The notes: generated from the sequence alone by a model not told the origin. Positions 10,735 to 20,831 are shown, numbered from the stretch's first letter. The stretch: 52,819 bases of DNA from Nemertoderma westbladi (GCA_032718475.1 JAUCBJ010006233.1:1-52819), one strand, 5' to 3'. Numbers and translations are program-made.

Positions 10735-11804
10735 CTGGACTTATTAAGGACATCCCGAAACACAATGTTAAAGCCATTGCTGGTGACCTGAATGCGCAAA
10801 TTGGCCCAGAAGACATCAAGGGTTACACCTACAGTATAACACCAGTTCTAACAGAAATGGGTACTTAATTTTAGACCTAATGGAAGAATGTGAATTGATA
10901 CCAACAAACAACACATTCGAAAAGAGTAAGGGGAAGCTATGGACCTTTCAATACGCTAATGGAACCAAAGCACAACTGGATTACATCCTTATAAACAAAA
11001 AGTGGAGAAATAGCATGATCAACTGCGAGGCATACAGCTCGTTCAACCTAATTGGTTCGGACCACAGAATTGTGACTGCAGAGATCAGACTCAGTTTGAG
11101 AGCCAGCAAACCCAGGACAAGCAAGCAAATCAACTATGACTGGGAGAAACTCAGAACTGACAATGCTGTAAAGGATGCTTATACAGTAGAAGTTCAAAAC
11201 CGCTTTGAGGCACTTCAGTCAATGGATGAAGACCAATCCACCGATTCAATATACCAGAATATAATAACAGCCCACAAGGAATCAGCTAAGAGGCATATCC
11301 CCCAGAAACCTAAACGAAAACAGTATGTGCCATGGCAAAACTCTGAGGTTACTTGTAAGAGAGAAGATCTTAAGATAGCCTACAAAGTTAAAACCGAACA
11401 ACCAACAACCGAAAACATTAACAAGGTTGAGAAAGCTAAGGACGATCTTAAATTGGCCTACAACATCAGCCAGGAAAAGTACATACAGGATAAAACTGAA
11501 GCAATTACAACTGCTCACATACAGCAACAATCAAGACTTACCTGGCAAACTGTAAATGAGGTATCTGGTCGGAAACGTTGTGCAAAGGGGCGCCTCAAAG
11601 CCGATTGTCCTGAAGAACGTGTTGGGAAGTGGAAAAATCACTTCAGCAACTGGCTTGGGCAGCCACCAAACATCGAGGTCAGCTCGAGACACTACCTATA
11701 GAAACAGGGGACTTCACACCTGCCGAACTCCAAAGAAGCATTAAAAGCATGTCCAATAATAAAGCGAGTGGATTAGATGAAATCCCAGCGGAGATATGGA
11801 AAAC
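10735..11804 (+). pseudogene. LINE-A copy 2, segment 2 (endonuclease C-terminus to RT start)
   Basis: LINE-A resumes at the duplicated CTGGA. After a stop near 10868 a frame of 273 codons (10880-11701) carries the endonuclease end (QLDYILINKKWRNSM and GSDHRIVTAEIRLSLR) and the linker. An overlapping frame to 11804 begins the RT (IKSMSNNKASGLDEIP). Sequence identity to copy 1 is high. The segment stops after GGAAAAC at 11804. Compared with copy 1, 123 bp of LINE (equivalent to 4168-4290) are missing between this point and 12942 and have been replaced by the foldback element. Confidence 0.85.
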
Positions 11805-12941
11805 CTACGGAGCCCCTAAAGGGACATGGGTTTCCCCCTTTTTTTTCTAAGTCCGGCCCGGAGATACTATCTCAGGCCCGGAGATACTATCTCAGGCCCG
11901 GAGATACTAAGTCCGGCCCGGAGATACTATCTCAGGCCCGGAGATACTAAGTCCGGCCCGGAGATACTATCTCAGGCCCGGAGATACTAAGTCCGGCCCG
12001 GAGATACTAAGTCCGGCCCGGAGATACTATCTCAGGCCCGGAGATACTATCTCAGGCCCGGAGATACTAAGTCCGGCCCGGAGATACTATCTCAGGCCCG
12101 GAGATACTATCTCAGGCCCTGAGATACTAAGTCCGGCCCGGAGATACTATCTCAGGCCCTGAGATAAAATACAGAACAGGTTCATACTGTAGATGTTATA
12201 GCGCTGACACAGCAATCAACAGAAACAAATTGCAGCCAATCAGCTACCTGGGTTAATTCCAGATCAATGGCTGTTCTACAAGTACAGACATGGAACATGG
12301 AAATTAAGTTTCACATTTCAATTTGTCAGATATTTAATATGGAGACACAAGAGTATTGTTAGCACAGCACAATACAAAGTAATTACATATCTGGAGGGAG
12401 GCATGACCCCGTGCCTTTGAATAAAAGCCGACCTACCAACGGGCATTTACTTAATGATAATACCCTTCTACGGCTATAGAAATGAACTACCAATAATAAG
12501 AACATTCCATATTATTTGGAGGCAATGGCTGAATAGCCGCGTAAAGTTAAACTGCAACAGAGCTGTATGTAAACCGAAACAAATAGGCCACGGTCACTCA
12601 CAAAGGCCTGAATGAGATGATATGAGTATGACAAGCAGCTTTGAAGTATTGGCTACCCCATAAACTATAGTAACTGTATGAAATGGCAGAGTATCTCCAG
12701 GCCTGAGATAGTATCTCCGGGCCGGACTTAGTATCTCAGGGCCTGAGATAGTATCTCCGGGCCGGACTTAGTATCTCCGGGCCGGACTTAGTATCTCCGG
12801 GCCTGAGATAGTATCTCCGGGCCTGAGATAGTATCTCCGGGCCGGACTTAGTATCTCCGGGCCTGAGATAGTATCTCCGGGCCGGACTTAGTATCTCCGG
12901 GCCTGAGATAGTATCTCCGGGCCTGAGATAGCCTGAGATAG
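11805..12941. mobile_element. Foldback element with arms built of two alternating 20-bp units
   Basis: Two inverted arms flank about 520 bp of unique DNA without an ORF. The left array (11847-12166) and the inverted right array (about 12689-12941) consist of 20-bp units GGCCCGGAGATACTATCTCA (A) and GGCCCGGAGATACTAAGTCC (B). From the outer end inward the left arm reads A A B A B A B B A A B A A B* A, where B* has GGCCCTGAG. The right arm reads A A B A B A A B B A B* A. Unit A contains the palindrome GAGATACTATCTC. The left end carries CTACGGAGCCCCTAAAGGG outside the array. No simple TSD is present; the element replaces 123 bp of LINE-A. Confidence 0.85.
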
Positions 12942-13898
12942 CTTGTGGTAGCTGCCAAAATATACAATAAAATGATTCTATATAGGATTAGGCCTCACAT
13001 AGAGAAACTACTGCATAAGAGCCAAAACGGATTTCGACCAAGTAGATCAACAATAGCTCAGATACTTGCACTACGGAGACTGATTGAAGGAATTAAGTCA
13101 AAGAATCTCCCCGCAGTCATGACTTTTGTGGACTTCAAGAAGGCATTCGACTCCATCCATAGAGGTAAAATGCTTGAAATCCTAAGAGCTTATGGAATAT
13201 CAGAAGTAATTTTTGCTGGCATTGGATTGTTATATTGTGACACAGAAGCGCAGGTACTCTCACCAGATGGTGAAACTGAGTTTTTCTCAATCCTGGCTGG
13301 CGTACTGCAAGGTGACACATTAGCACCATTACTATTTGTAATTGTGCTGGATTACGCAATGAGGACGGCCACAAAGGGTGAAGATCTGGGATTCACACTT
13401 CAAGAATGCAGAAGTAGTAGATATCCGGCAACTACAGTCACAGACACCGACTTTGCGGATGACATCGCCCTGCTCTCTAATACGCTAGCTAATGCACAGC
13501 TTCTACTAAATAACGTGGAGAGGGCTGCTAAGGAGGTTGGATTGCATATAAATGCTACCAAGACCGAATTCATGACCTTTAATGTTGATGGAAACTTGAC
13601 AACCATTGATAATAATCAACTAAGGAAGGTCGATGACTTCCAGTACCTTGGATCATGGATAGAGAGTAGCAAAAAGGACATAGAAGTTAGGAAAGCAAAG
13701 GCTTGGGTAGCTCTATCAAAAATGGATACCATCTGGAAATCAGATCTCTCCAGGCACCTGAAGACCAAGTTCTTTCGAGCCACAGTGGAAAGTGTATTTT
13801 TATACGGGGGTGAGACCTGGACACTGACTAAATCACTTGAACAACGAATCGATGGTTGCTACACAAGACTACTAAGGGCAGCCCTAAACATCAGCTGG
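12942..13898 (+). pseudogene. LINE-A copy 2, segment 3 (reverse transcriptase palm, thumb)
   Basis: The frame is open across this segment and carries QNGFRPSRSTIAQIL, TFVDFKKAFDSIHR, AGVLQGDTLAPLLF and the catalytic box TDFADDIALLS, followed by thumb sequences to LLRAALNIS. It ends at the TSD GCTGG (13894-13898), where the LTR element is inserted. The same frame resumes correctly at 21433, so before the insertion this RT had an intact C-terminal half. Confidence 0.88.
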
Positions 13899-14443
13899 TG
13901 TGACGGGATCCGAGAGGATCCCGGTTTATCCGGTGTTGTTTCGTATGCATCAGCCGCACCATGTGATGGAAAAGGAGTTTGTTGTTCCAGTATTGTTAAT
14001 AATATGAGATATAGGTGATAGCATATACAGATATAGATATAATAACAGATAGCACCAATGACTGAATACTGCTGGTAATATGGGTGACGGCGGTGACGGT
14101 CTTAACTGTCACTGTACTGCCTGACTGTACTGGGATAACTACTGAGTAAACTGGATGAATGATTACCGTACTAATAATATATACTGCACGGTTGGCCATT
14201 GTTACGTTACTCAGTCGGTGCCTTCCCCCCATTGGATAATAACCTTGTTGGCGCCCTTGGAGTGTTTCCCTTCACTCCTGTTGTTCTCTCCCTCTGTCAG
14301 GGGTGCAACCCCTGACCCTTATTGTGTGTTTCTCCTTCCCACTTTGTTGGGGTGACACGAGGTTGGGTAATCAACCTCGTGTTCCCAATATTGCTTAACG
14401 GCTACTTTATGGGGTTTGGTGAGGCGGAATTGATTCGCTAACA
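13899..14443 (-). repeat. 3' LTR of LTR element copy 1
   Basis: 545 bp, nearly identical to 20882-21427. In element orientation it starts TGTTAGCGAATC and ends GGATCCCGTCACA. An 11-bp palindromic word pair GGATCC/GGATCC lies near the end (GGGATCCGAGAGGATCCC). Differences from the other LTR include TATGCAT versus TACGCGT and ACCATG versus ACCGTG, which are CpG-to-TpG/CpA changes. It abuts TSD GCTGG at 13894-13898. Confidence 0.95.
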
Positions 14444-14610
14444 CTCCCCCCCATGCTATCTTCCCGGTGAGAAGATAGCATCAACCTCTAAGTGCGCTTC
14501 AATTCAGCTGGGACTCGATCTATTATCGGGTGTGGGGTGGAGTTATTTTCTTGGAGTCGGCTTTCCAGGCCGCTCCCTATGGGTATGATGTCACTACCCT
14601 CTGGCGTCTC
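14444..14610 (-). promoter_or_regulatory. Polypurine tract, 11-bp hairpin and conserved pre-LTR module of copy 1
   Basis: On the minus strand the element reads hairpin ATGCTATCTTC-loop-GAAGATAGCAT (14481-14453), then GGGGGGGAG (14452-14444), then the 3' LTR at TGTTAG. The G-rich tract is the plus-strand primer (PPT). The hairpin and roughly 110 bp before it, including GAATTGAAGCGCACTTA and CCTGGAAAGCC, are conserved almost unchanged in copy 2 (44029-44185), although the LTRs that follow are not alignable beyond their first 20 bases. Confidence 0.8.
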
Positions 14611-15788
14611 GTGTCGGGCCGATCGTGCGCTTCTCTCACACAATTTTTGTTTCCCCGACACTCTCACCACTCTATCTCCGCTCTCTAACTCAACTCGCTC
14701 TTATTCTCTCCCCACACTTGAATCGCACTCTTCTCTCTCTCGCCAACAGCTCTTCTCATTATCTCCTCCCTACTCTCTGCCACTCCCTAAGGCCCTAATC
14801 TCTAATGGTGCCCCTGTGCTATCATATTATCTACCTACTACTCACTTGCTAACTATCTAACTCTCCTACTCTCTACTAACTCTCCGACTCTAATTAGCTC
14901 TACTAAGTCTAACTAACTCTAACTCTAACTCTACTAACCACTAACTCTACTCCCTGCTAAGTCTACTAACTCTTACTCTACTAACTCTCTCTAATTCTTA
15001 CCAACTCTTCTACTACGTGGCGCTTAGGGTGCCCACAACCCTCTGCTACTACCTCCATCTACGTGGCGCTTGCGGTGCCCACAACCACTCTACTACTACT
15101 TTAACTAAAACCCTCTAACTCTCTACTAACTCTAACTCTACTTAGTCTACCCCTTTCTACTCTCTACGTGGCGCTTGCGGTGCCCACAACCACTCTCTGC
15201 TACTACTTCTACGTGGCGCTTCCGGTGCCCACAACCCCTCTCTTACTACTTTCTACGTGGCGCTTCCGGTGCCCACAACCACTCTACTACTACTTCTACT
15301 CTGCTACTACCTCTAACTCTACTCGACTCCTCTAAGTCTACTGACTCCCTAGCCCTCTAACTAGAACTCTCTAACTCTACCCACTCTTCTAACTACGTGG
15401 CGCTTAGGGTGCCCACAGCCCCTTTACTACTACTTCCATCTACGTGACGCTTCCGGTGCCCACAACCTCTCTACTACTTCCATCTACGTGGCGTTTCCGG
15501 TGCCCACAACCACTCTACTACTGCTTTCTACGTGGCGCTTACGGTGCCCACAACCCCCCTACTACCACTCGTGGCATGACAATATGCCACACTCCCTATA
15601 CCCCGCCGCCTTCTAACTCTACTCACCTTCTACCTAACTTCTAACTGCTACTTCTTACTATCCTCTACTAATTATTATTTAATTATTTTTATTATTTGTT
15701 TTTAATTAAATAATTATTTTCTTGTGGGAAGGGCGTCTCGCCCTCATTCCCACCCCCCTCAGTCCAAAATATTGGACGACTAAACCTC
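14611..15788 (-). repeat. Low-complexity CTAACTCT tract and tandem array with GTGGGCACCG...GCGCCACGTAG core
   Basis: Between ORF2 and the PPT module the plus strand is almost free of G in places, with long runs of ACTCTAACT. From about 15010 to 15560 a unit containing ACGTGGCGCTT, then CGGTGCCCACAACC recurs about nine times at irregular 35-80 bp spacing. On the element strand this reads GGTTGTGGGCACCG then GCGCCACGTAG. The same core forms a five-copy array at the same place in copy 2 (42855-43235). A short AT tract (15665-15720) follows. No gene is supported here. Confidence 0.75.
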
Positions 15789-18140
15789 CTAACTAGGGCG
15801 ATTCTTCCAACAGGCACTCTCCCACTGTTGCTCTTGTAGGTCCTGTAGGATTCGCCGCACTCTCTTCGCCAATTCCATCTCACCAGGAATTGGTTCTCCC
15901 TCTTCTGCCACCCTGAAATCGGGTCTCTCCGCCACCTTCTTAACTTCCTCCTCTCTTGGCATCAAAATGCCACCTCCTTCCTTGTTATCTCCCGGCGGCA
16001 GAATGAATAGAAAGTGAAAGAACAGGCAAAATAAAAGGTACGATAATAGACCTATCCCTTTCCATCCTGTCTTCCTTCTCGACTTCCCCCTTGTCGGTAT
16101 GCCTCCCAACCGGACTGGCGTCTCTTCCGGACACTCCTTTGGACACTCCTCCGGACTATTGTCCCCCTGACACTCCACCGGATACTCCTCTGGAGTGTTG
16201 TCCTCCGGACACCTCGCCGTCCGCTCCTCTCCATCTCCATACCGATGCTTGCTGGGAAATCCACTCTCCTCCGCCAATTCTCCTGGTTCTACTTCCCTGT
16301 CTGGCTCTACTATCTCCTCCGGCTTCTTATCTTCGTCCTCTGTGTCTGCGGTGCCTGGTAACATGCACCCTGATGTCTCTGTCACACTGCATGGGATCTT
16401 GGTTTTAACTGGGCCGCTAAGCGTCCATCCGAACGGCGTGAGGATCGCCGTCGGGTCCCGCTGCCTGCCTTCGCCGAAGACCGTCTGTGTTCTCTCGTGG
16501 GCCATCGGGCAGTCCATTCCTACTATAATGGACACCTTCGTAATGTCCACCTTTGGTATTGAGAAATCGATACCGTCCAGGAATCTATACTGCTCGACCT
16601 CAATGTTGGTTGGTCTCCTGGCGTTGATATTTATCGATTCTATGACGTGGATGGGGTCAATCGTCGCCCCATAGTCGCATCCCGGTGCAATCGCTGCTAT
16701 CCTGCACCGCCCCGTCCTCGTCTCCAGGACCTCATCTTTACTCGAGACGGTAGTCACCGCCATTCTATTCGGCCTCGTCTTTAGCCCTATCTCTTCGGCC
16801 ACCCAGTTCTCCACCAGCGTGAAGGCTGCTCCGCTGTCGACCAGCATTAATGTCGTTACTGATCGACCGCCCTCTCCTGATATCTTCACTGGTACTACCC
16901 CGAGTAGTACTTTTCTCTTCTTCTCCTCTTCTGTCGTGCTTGTGGCCATTGCCTGGCCTCCAGTCTCGGACTCTCTAACTGCTGTTTCTCTACACTCTCC
17001 GGATCTGTGTCCTTCTACCACACATCGATGACATAGTCCGTTTGCGTCTGTGTAGGCTACACGATCTTGTTTGGGCAACGCTTGCCAGTGCTTACAACTC
17101 CTGGTCTTATGGGTTCCGTCCCGATGTAATTGACATTCGAATCCTGGATTATAGCGCTCCCTGTATAGTCCTTCACATATCGCGCGTAGGTTTATATGTA
17201 CCGATTTAGTGTTTTGGTTGTCTGTACTCGGCCTACTGGGTACATTGGGATTATGTTTATTTATGGTGTTATTTTCTTTCTGTCCCTGCCACGGTGTGGC
17301 CCTACTACCAGCTAACTGTGGACTAGCAGTCCCCTGTGTGGCCGCATGTGGTAGTGACTGTCCCACTCCAGAGAATGGGTCTGTCGGATTATGTTCGGGT
17401 TTAGGCCTGTTGTATTCGATCTTTGGCGCCTTCCCCAAACTATCCTCGCTATAGACTGGATCTGTTATTAACTCAGCTTCGTAGTTTAGGAAGCTCGACA
17501 TCTCTTCTAAACCCGGTTCCGCACCCTTCTTATCTCGAGTGGAGAAAGCGATTTTTCTCCACTTCCTTCTTAACCAGATCGGCAGTGCCTGCGCTATCGT
17601 GGTGATGTTGTTAGACGCGTTGAGTTCGTATGGTGCGTCTAGCGTCTTTAACACGATTAACGCCTTCTCGACCTTGTTCGCAAAGGTCCTTATGCTAACG
17701 GGATTATCCTGTAGGCCATCCGATGTTATGCCTCTCAGGGTTTGCCGGATGATCTTGGCCGGGTGCCCGTATTCCCTATCTAGCGCCCGCCATGCTGTCG
17801 TGAAGCCGCCCTCGATGCCCTGGTATTGCCTCACGATGTCGTATGCTGGGCCTCCTGTATATACTTGCAGATATTTTAGGCACTCCGCCTGCGTCAAGTT
17901 CTTTGTTAGTATTTCATTACTATACATGCGCCGAAACTGTAGGTATTCTTCCGGCCTACTCCCATCGAATTTAAACGGTTCCACGGGTGGTAACTCGATC
18001 CTAGTTTTTAACGCATCGATTAATGTGGCCATTCCCATCGCTTGCGCTTCTAATGGGTTCGATGGATGTTGTATAGTTTCTCCTGTTGGGTGCGGTCCGT
18101 CCGTCCTATTTGCTGTTGATTTTTGCGTCGGATATATCAT
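15789..18140 (-). CDS. LTR element copy 1 ORF2: DUF1759-like Gag, zinc knuckle and A17-type aspartic protease
   Basis: I start it at the ATG (18140) that overlaps the ORF1 stop as ATGA, because the same overlap occurs in copy 2; the frame is open 18 codons further upstream. The 783-aa product contains a Pao-type Gag region (MYSNEILTKNLTQAECLKYL, then EYGHPAKIIRQTLRGI), a CHRCVVEGHRSGEC zinc knuckle, and a protease with active site LMLVDSGAAFTLVE and a later SIIVGMDCPMAHE block, as in BEL/Pao peptidases. An acidic Pro/Glu-rich tail follows, then GLLSYLLFCLFFHFLFIL, a strongly hydrophobic segment that could span a membrane, and a basic C-terminus. Gag assembles particles and the protease would process it. 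RT, RNase H and integrase should follow but do not. The frame is fully open. Confidence 0.88.
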   Translation of the reverse strand: MIYPTQKSTANRTDGPHPTGETIQHPSNPLEAQAMGMATLIDALKTRIELPPVEPFKFDGSRPEEYLQFRRMYSNEILTKNLTQAECLKYLQVYTGGPAYDIVRQYQGIEGGFTTAWRALDREYGHPAKIIRQTLRGITSDGLQDNPVSIRTFANKVEKALIVLKTLDAPYELNASNNITTIAQALPIWLRRKWRKIAFSTRDKKGAEPGLEEMSSFLNYEAELITDPVYSEDSLGKAPKIEYNRPKPEHNPTDPFSGVGQSLPHAATQGTASPQLAGSRATPWQGQKENNTINKHNPNVPSRPSTDNQNTKSVHINLRAICEGLYRERYNPGFECQLHRDGTHKTRSCKHWQALPKQDRVAYTDANGLCHRCVVEGHRSGECRETAVRESETGGQAMATSTTEEEKKRKVLLGVVPVKISGEGGRSVTTLMLVDSGAAFTLVENWVAEEIGLKTRPNRMAVTTVSSKDEVLETRTGRCRIAAIAPGCDYGATIDPIHVIESININARRPTNIEVEQYRFLDGIDFSIPKVDITKVSIIVGMDCPMAHERTQTVFGEGRQRDPTAILTPFGWTLSGPVKTKIPCSVTETSGCMLPGTADTEDEDKKPEEIVEPDREVEPGELAEESGFPSKHRYGDGEERTARCPEDNTPEEYPVECQGDNSPEECPKECPEETPVRLGGIPTRGKSRRKTGWKGIGLLSYLLFCLFFHFLFILPPGDNKEGGGILMPREEEVKKVAERPDFRVAEEGEPIPGEMELAKRVRRILQDLQEQQWESACWKNRPS

Positions 18141-19059
18141 TGGGGGTAACGGCCCCCTCCATATTTCCGTGTCGCACGATCTGTTCTCGTCCAAGGGGTT
18201 CGATGTTCTTGCTCCTATTGGGGTATATTGTTGATATTGTGATGGGGGAATGTCACCCTGTCCCCCCCCCCCCCGCCGGTATGTTTGGTACTGGGGTTGA
18301 TGTTAATATATTGGGGCCCATGCACCTATCCGCAATAATTCCCCCCTCCCCTGGATATATGTAATGTCCCTGTGTATTATAGTCATGCTGCTGTACCGGT
18401 ACCGATATAGGCCTATCTACTTCTTGCCTACCTACCGGTATGTACTCCGCGACTTCCGGGTTTAATCCCGTCGTTCGCGCTACCCTATCGCCTACTCTAT
18501 CTCTCCCAGCATGGCCTATAATAGTATGTGCAGTAAGGCCTACAGTATGTCCTGCAGTCTGCATGTGCCCTTCCGAATCGAAGTTTATTCTTCGCGAATC
18601 TCGAATCTCCCCGCGACTACCGTACTCTCGATCGGCAGCTATATCACGTCGGGAAGTTTCCCTTCGATCCCCTCTCCTGTTCTCGACTTCGTATCGGTAC
18701 GTCCTGTACCCCTCTCCTGGCGTGCGGTGCGTTTCTCCGGGGCGACGGCAATCTCCCGAAGTTCGACCCCACTGACTCCCTAACTCCATCTCTACTATCG
18801 ACGGCTCGCTATCCGTCCTCGCTCTCCGGTTGCTCCTAGCAACGACTCTTCTATTATCTTCACTTCTTCTCTCTTCGACCTCTCGGTTAAACTCTACTAA
18901 TCTTCTTCTATCTTCGACCTCTCTATTAAACTCTACTAATCTTCTCTCCTCTGACTGGGCTCGACGTTCCGTCGCCCGCCCTCTCGCGACGTCAACCTGT
19001 CTCTCTCTGCTCGATCGCACGCCGCTGGGGATACTCGCAATCCCCCTATTACTCTCCAT
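18137..19059 (-). CDS. LTR element copy 1 ORF1: Arg/Glu-rich structural-type protein, frame broken at a G13 tract
   Basis: From the ATG at 19059 a 268-codon frame is rich in Arg, Glu and Asp, with a tandem LVEFNREVE duplication near residues 42-65. It ends at 18253 just after a run of 13 G (18274-18262 on this strand). The homologous ORF1 in copy 2 (38834-39832) has 15 G at the same place and stays open to its ATGA overlap. In copy 1 the corresponding frame after the run also ends in TGA at 18139-18137, overlapping the ORF2 ATG. The product has no family I recognise. Position and composition suggest an N-terminal Gag or nucleic-acid-binding protein. Confidence 0.7.
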
Positions 19060-19938
19060 CGCCGGGTGTTGCGGTTTACCTAATTCGGCCCGCGCATTAT
19101 CCGCCGACGCCTGTGGGACACTCTCTGCCCCCCCCCTCTCGCACTAATCTCTCGTGGTGGGGCGCCCGTAGCCCCCCCCCCCCCCCCCCCACCCGCCACT
19201 TCTAACTTCACTATCTCTTACTACACTTCTACACCCCTCTTGTGGGGCATTCTCTGCCCCCCCCTCTCTCGCCACTAATCTTATGTGGTGGGGCGCCCGT
19301 AGCCCCCCCCCCCCCCCCACTCGCCACATCTAACTTCACTATCTCTTACTTCATTTCTACACCCCTCTCTAGTCGACACACTGTCTCTACTACGGCTGGG
19401 TCTATTCACCCCCGCCTCTCTCTCTACTACTGCGTGGCCTACCAGGCCACCTCGGGTTGCTCAACCCCTCTCCTGCCTACTAACTACGTGGCCTACCAGG
19501 CCGCCATTCGGGTTTGGCTCAACCCCGCCACTTCCTGCCTACTAACTACGTGGCCTACCAGGCCGCCGTCTGTCGGGCTATTACATCTGACACGTTCAAT
19601 TATTAGCACCATTCCCAATATTATTTGTTAAATCAATTAAATTATTAGAATTTGAAACGGAAATTATTATTTGAATTATTTGAAATTATTCTGAATATTT
19701 GAATTAATATTATTATTTGAATTTGAATTACCGGGTAAAATATTTCCTGTAATAAAGGGATTAGGGTTATCTACTACGGTACTATTAATACCAACATTTC
19801 CTAACGTACTACTACTACCCCCCCCCCCCCCCCCCCCCCCCCCCCCGTACGGCTACTGTATCGTACTGTACGTGTACCGCACGCTCTGTTCTCTTGCCTC
19901 ACGCTCTTTGCGTTCACTCTCTTGCTCCTTCCTTCCCC
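19060..19938 (-). repeat. Spacer between ORF0 and ORF1 with tandem duplications and three poly(C) tracts
   Basis: A unit of about 125 bp containing GGGGCGCCCGTAGCCCCC and a C-run is duplicated (about 19140-19260, 19265-19375). A second unit, TACGTGGCCTACCAGGCC, occurs at about 19430, 19485 and 19545. Poly(C) runs sit near 19174, 19303 and 19820-19846. Copy 2 has a comparable tandem duplication at the same place (38700-38880), sharing a GAGAGGGGGG then CAGAGAATG core. A short AT-rich stretch occupies 19620-19740. No coding sequence is supported. Confidence 0.65.
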
Positions 19939-20831
19939 TCATAGCCACTCTAATTCTTTCATTCTTAATTTATATGCCAGATCCATCTCCCGCACCCGTC
20001 TTTCTTTTGCGGAGGATGTAGCAGACTTATCGGTTGCGACGGACTCCCGCCGCCCCTCCGTCCTACTAACTTTCCCCCGCTTTCCGGGGTTCTCGCTGAC
20101 CGACGAGACCGAATCCTCGGAGCTAACCTCGGATTCGCCCTCGTGCGGTCCCTCCCAACCCACTAACTTAACTTCCCTGGCATCAACTAAGTATGGCCCT
20201 ATGTACACTGCACCAGGCCCCATACCCCTACGTTCCCATAGCCCAAACAGTTCGAAGGCAACCCCTCTCGCTCTCTCCCTGGCTAGTTCTCCCTGCCCAG
20301 AACGCACTAGGTAATCAAAATGTTCATTCGACTCACCTAGTCGCCTTTTCAACTTCTACCTGGTCTATCTCGGCCCCTCCTCTAGCTTCCTTCAGTTGCT
20401 CCCGGGTCGCGGCGTAGGCTCGTCGGAGCCGGACGACCCCGACGTCCTCGTCGCCGACATCTCCTCCCTCTCCTCCGGGTCCGGCGTCGTACCGGCGGCC
20501 CCACCGTCGCCGTTCCGGTGGGCCGTCCGTCGCCCTCGGCCTGTGGCTGGCCGGCGACATCGGCACGTCGACCGCCATCGTGTGTCGACTCGTCTCTTTC
20601 TCCTCCCGACTCATCCTTCCTTTCTCTCAACTCGCTTTCCTCTCCTCGTAGACGGTCCCCCTCATCTTGGGTCGCCGGGTCGCTCTTTATCGACGTGGCG
20701 TCGACCGGAGTCGACGCGGTCGACGTGGTATCGACCGGCGTCGTGGGTCCATACCGTCTCGTCGCGGCCTCGCGGATCGTTAGATCGTCGTCCGGGGTCC
20801 GCGGCGGTGTCGTCTTTCCTTCTCTACTCAT
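19939..20831 (-). pseudogene. LTR element copy 1 ORF0: basic N-terminal ORF, two frames
   Basis: The first ATG after the 5' LTR and leader is at 20831 (MSREGKTTPPR). This frame, rich in Arg, Asp and Glu, runs to 20382 and ends in an Arg-rich stretch. Overlapping frames (20614-20333 and 20352-19939) continue with ATREQLKEARGGAEIDQ and then HFDYLVRSGQGELARERAR. The last block is also present in copy 2 ORF0 as HFRYLVRFGHGELAIERAR, so it is real coding sequence and the frame changes are damage or frameshifting. Function unknown; position suggests a Gag leader protein. Confidence 0.65.

Noticed and set aside
13996-14232. 78-codon ORF inside both LTRs of copy 1
   Set aside because: The two LTRs are nearly identical by origin, so conservation is not evidence; no counterpart exists in the copy 2 LTR.
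17800-18240. Plus-strand 231-codon ORF 17539-18234
   Set aside because: It lies antisense to the well-supported ORF2 of the LTR element and has no domain of its own.
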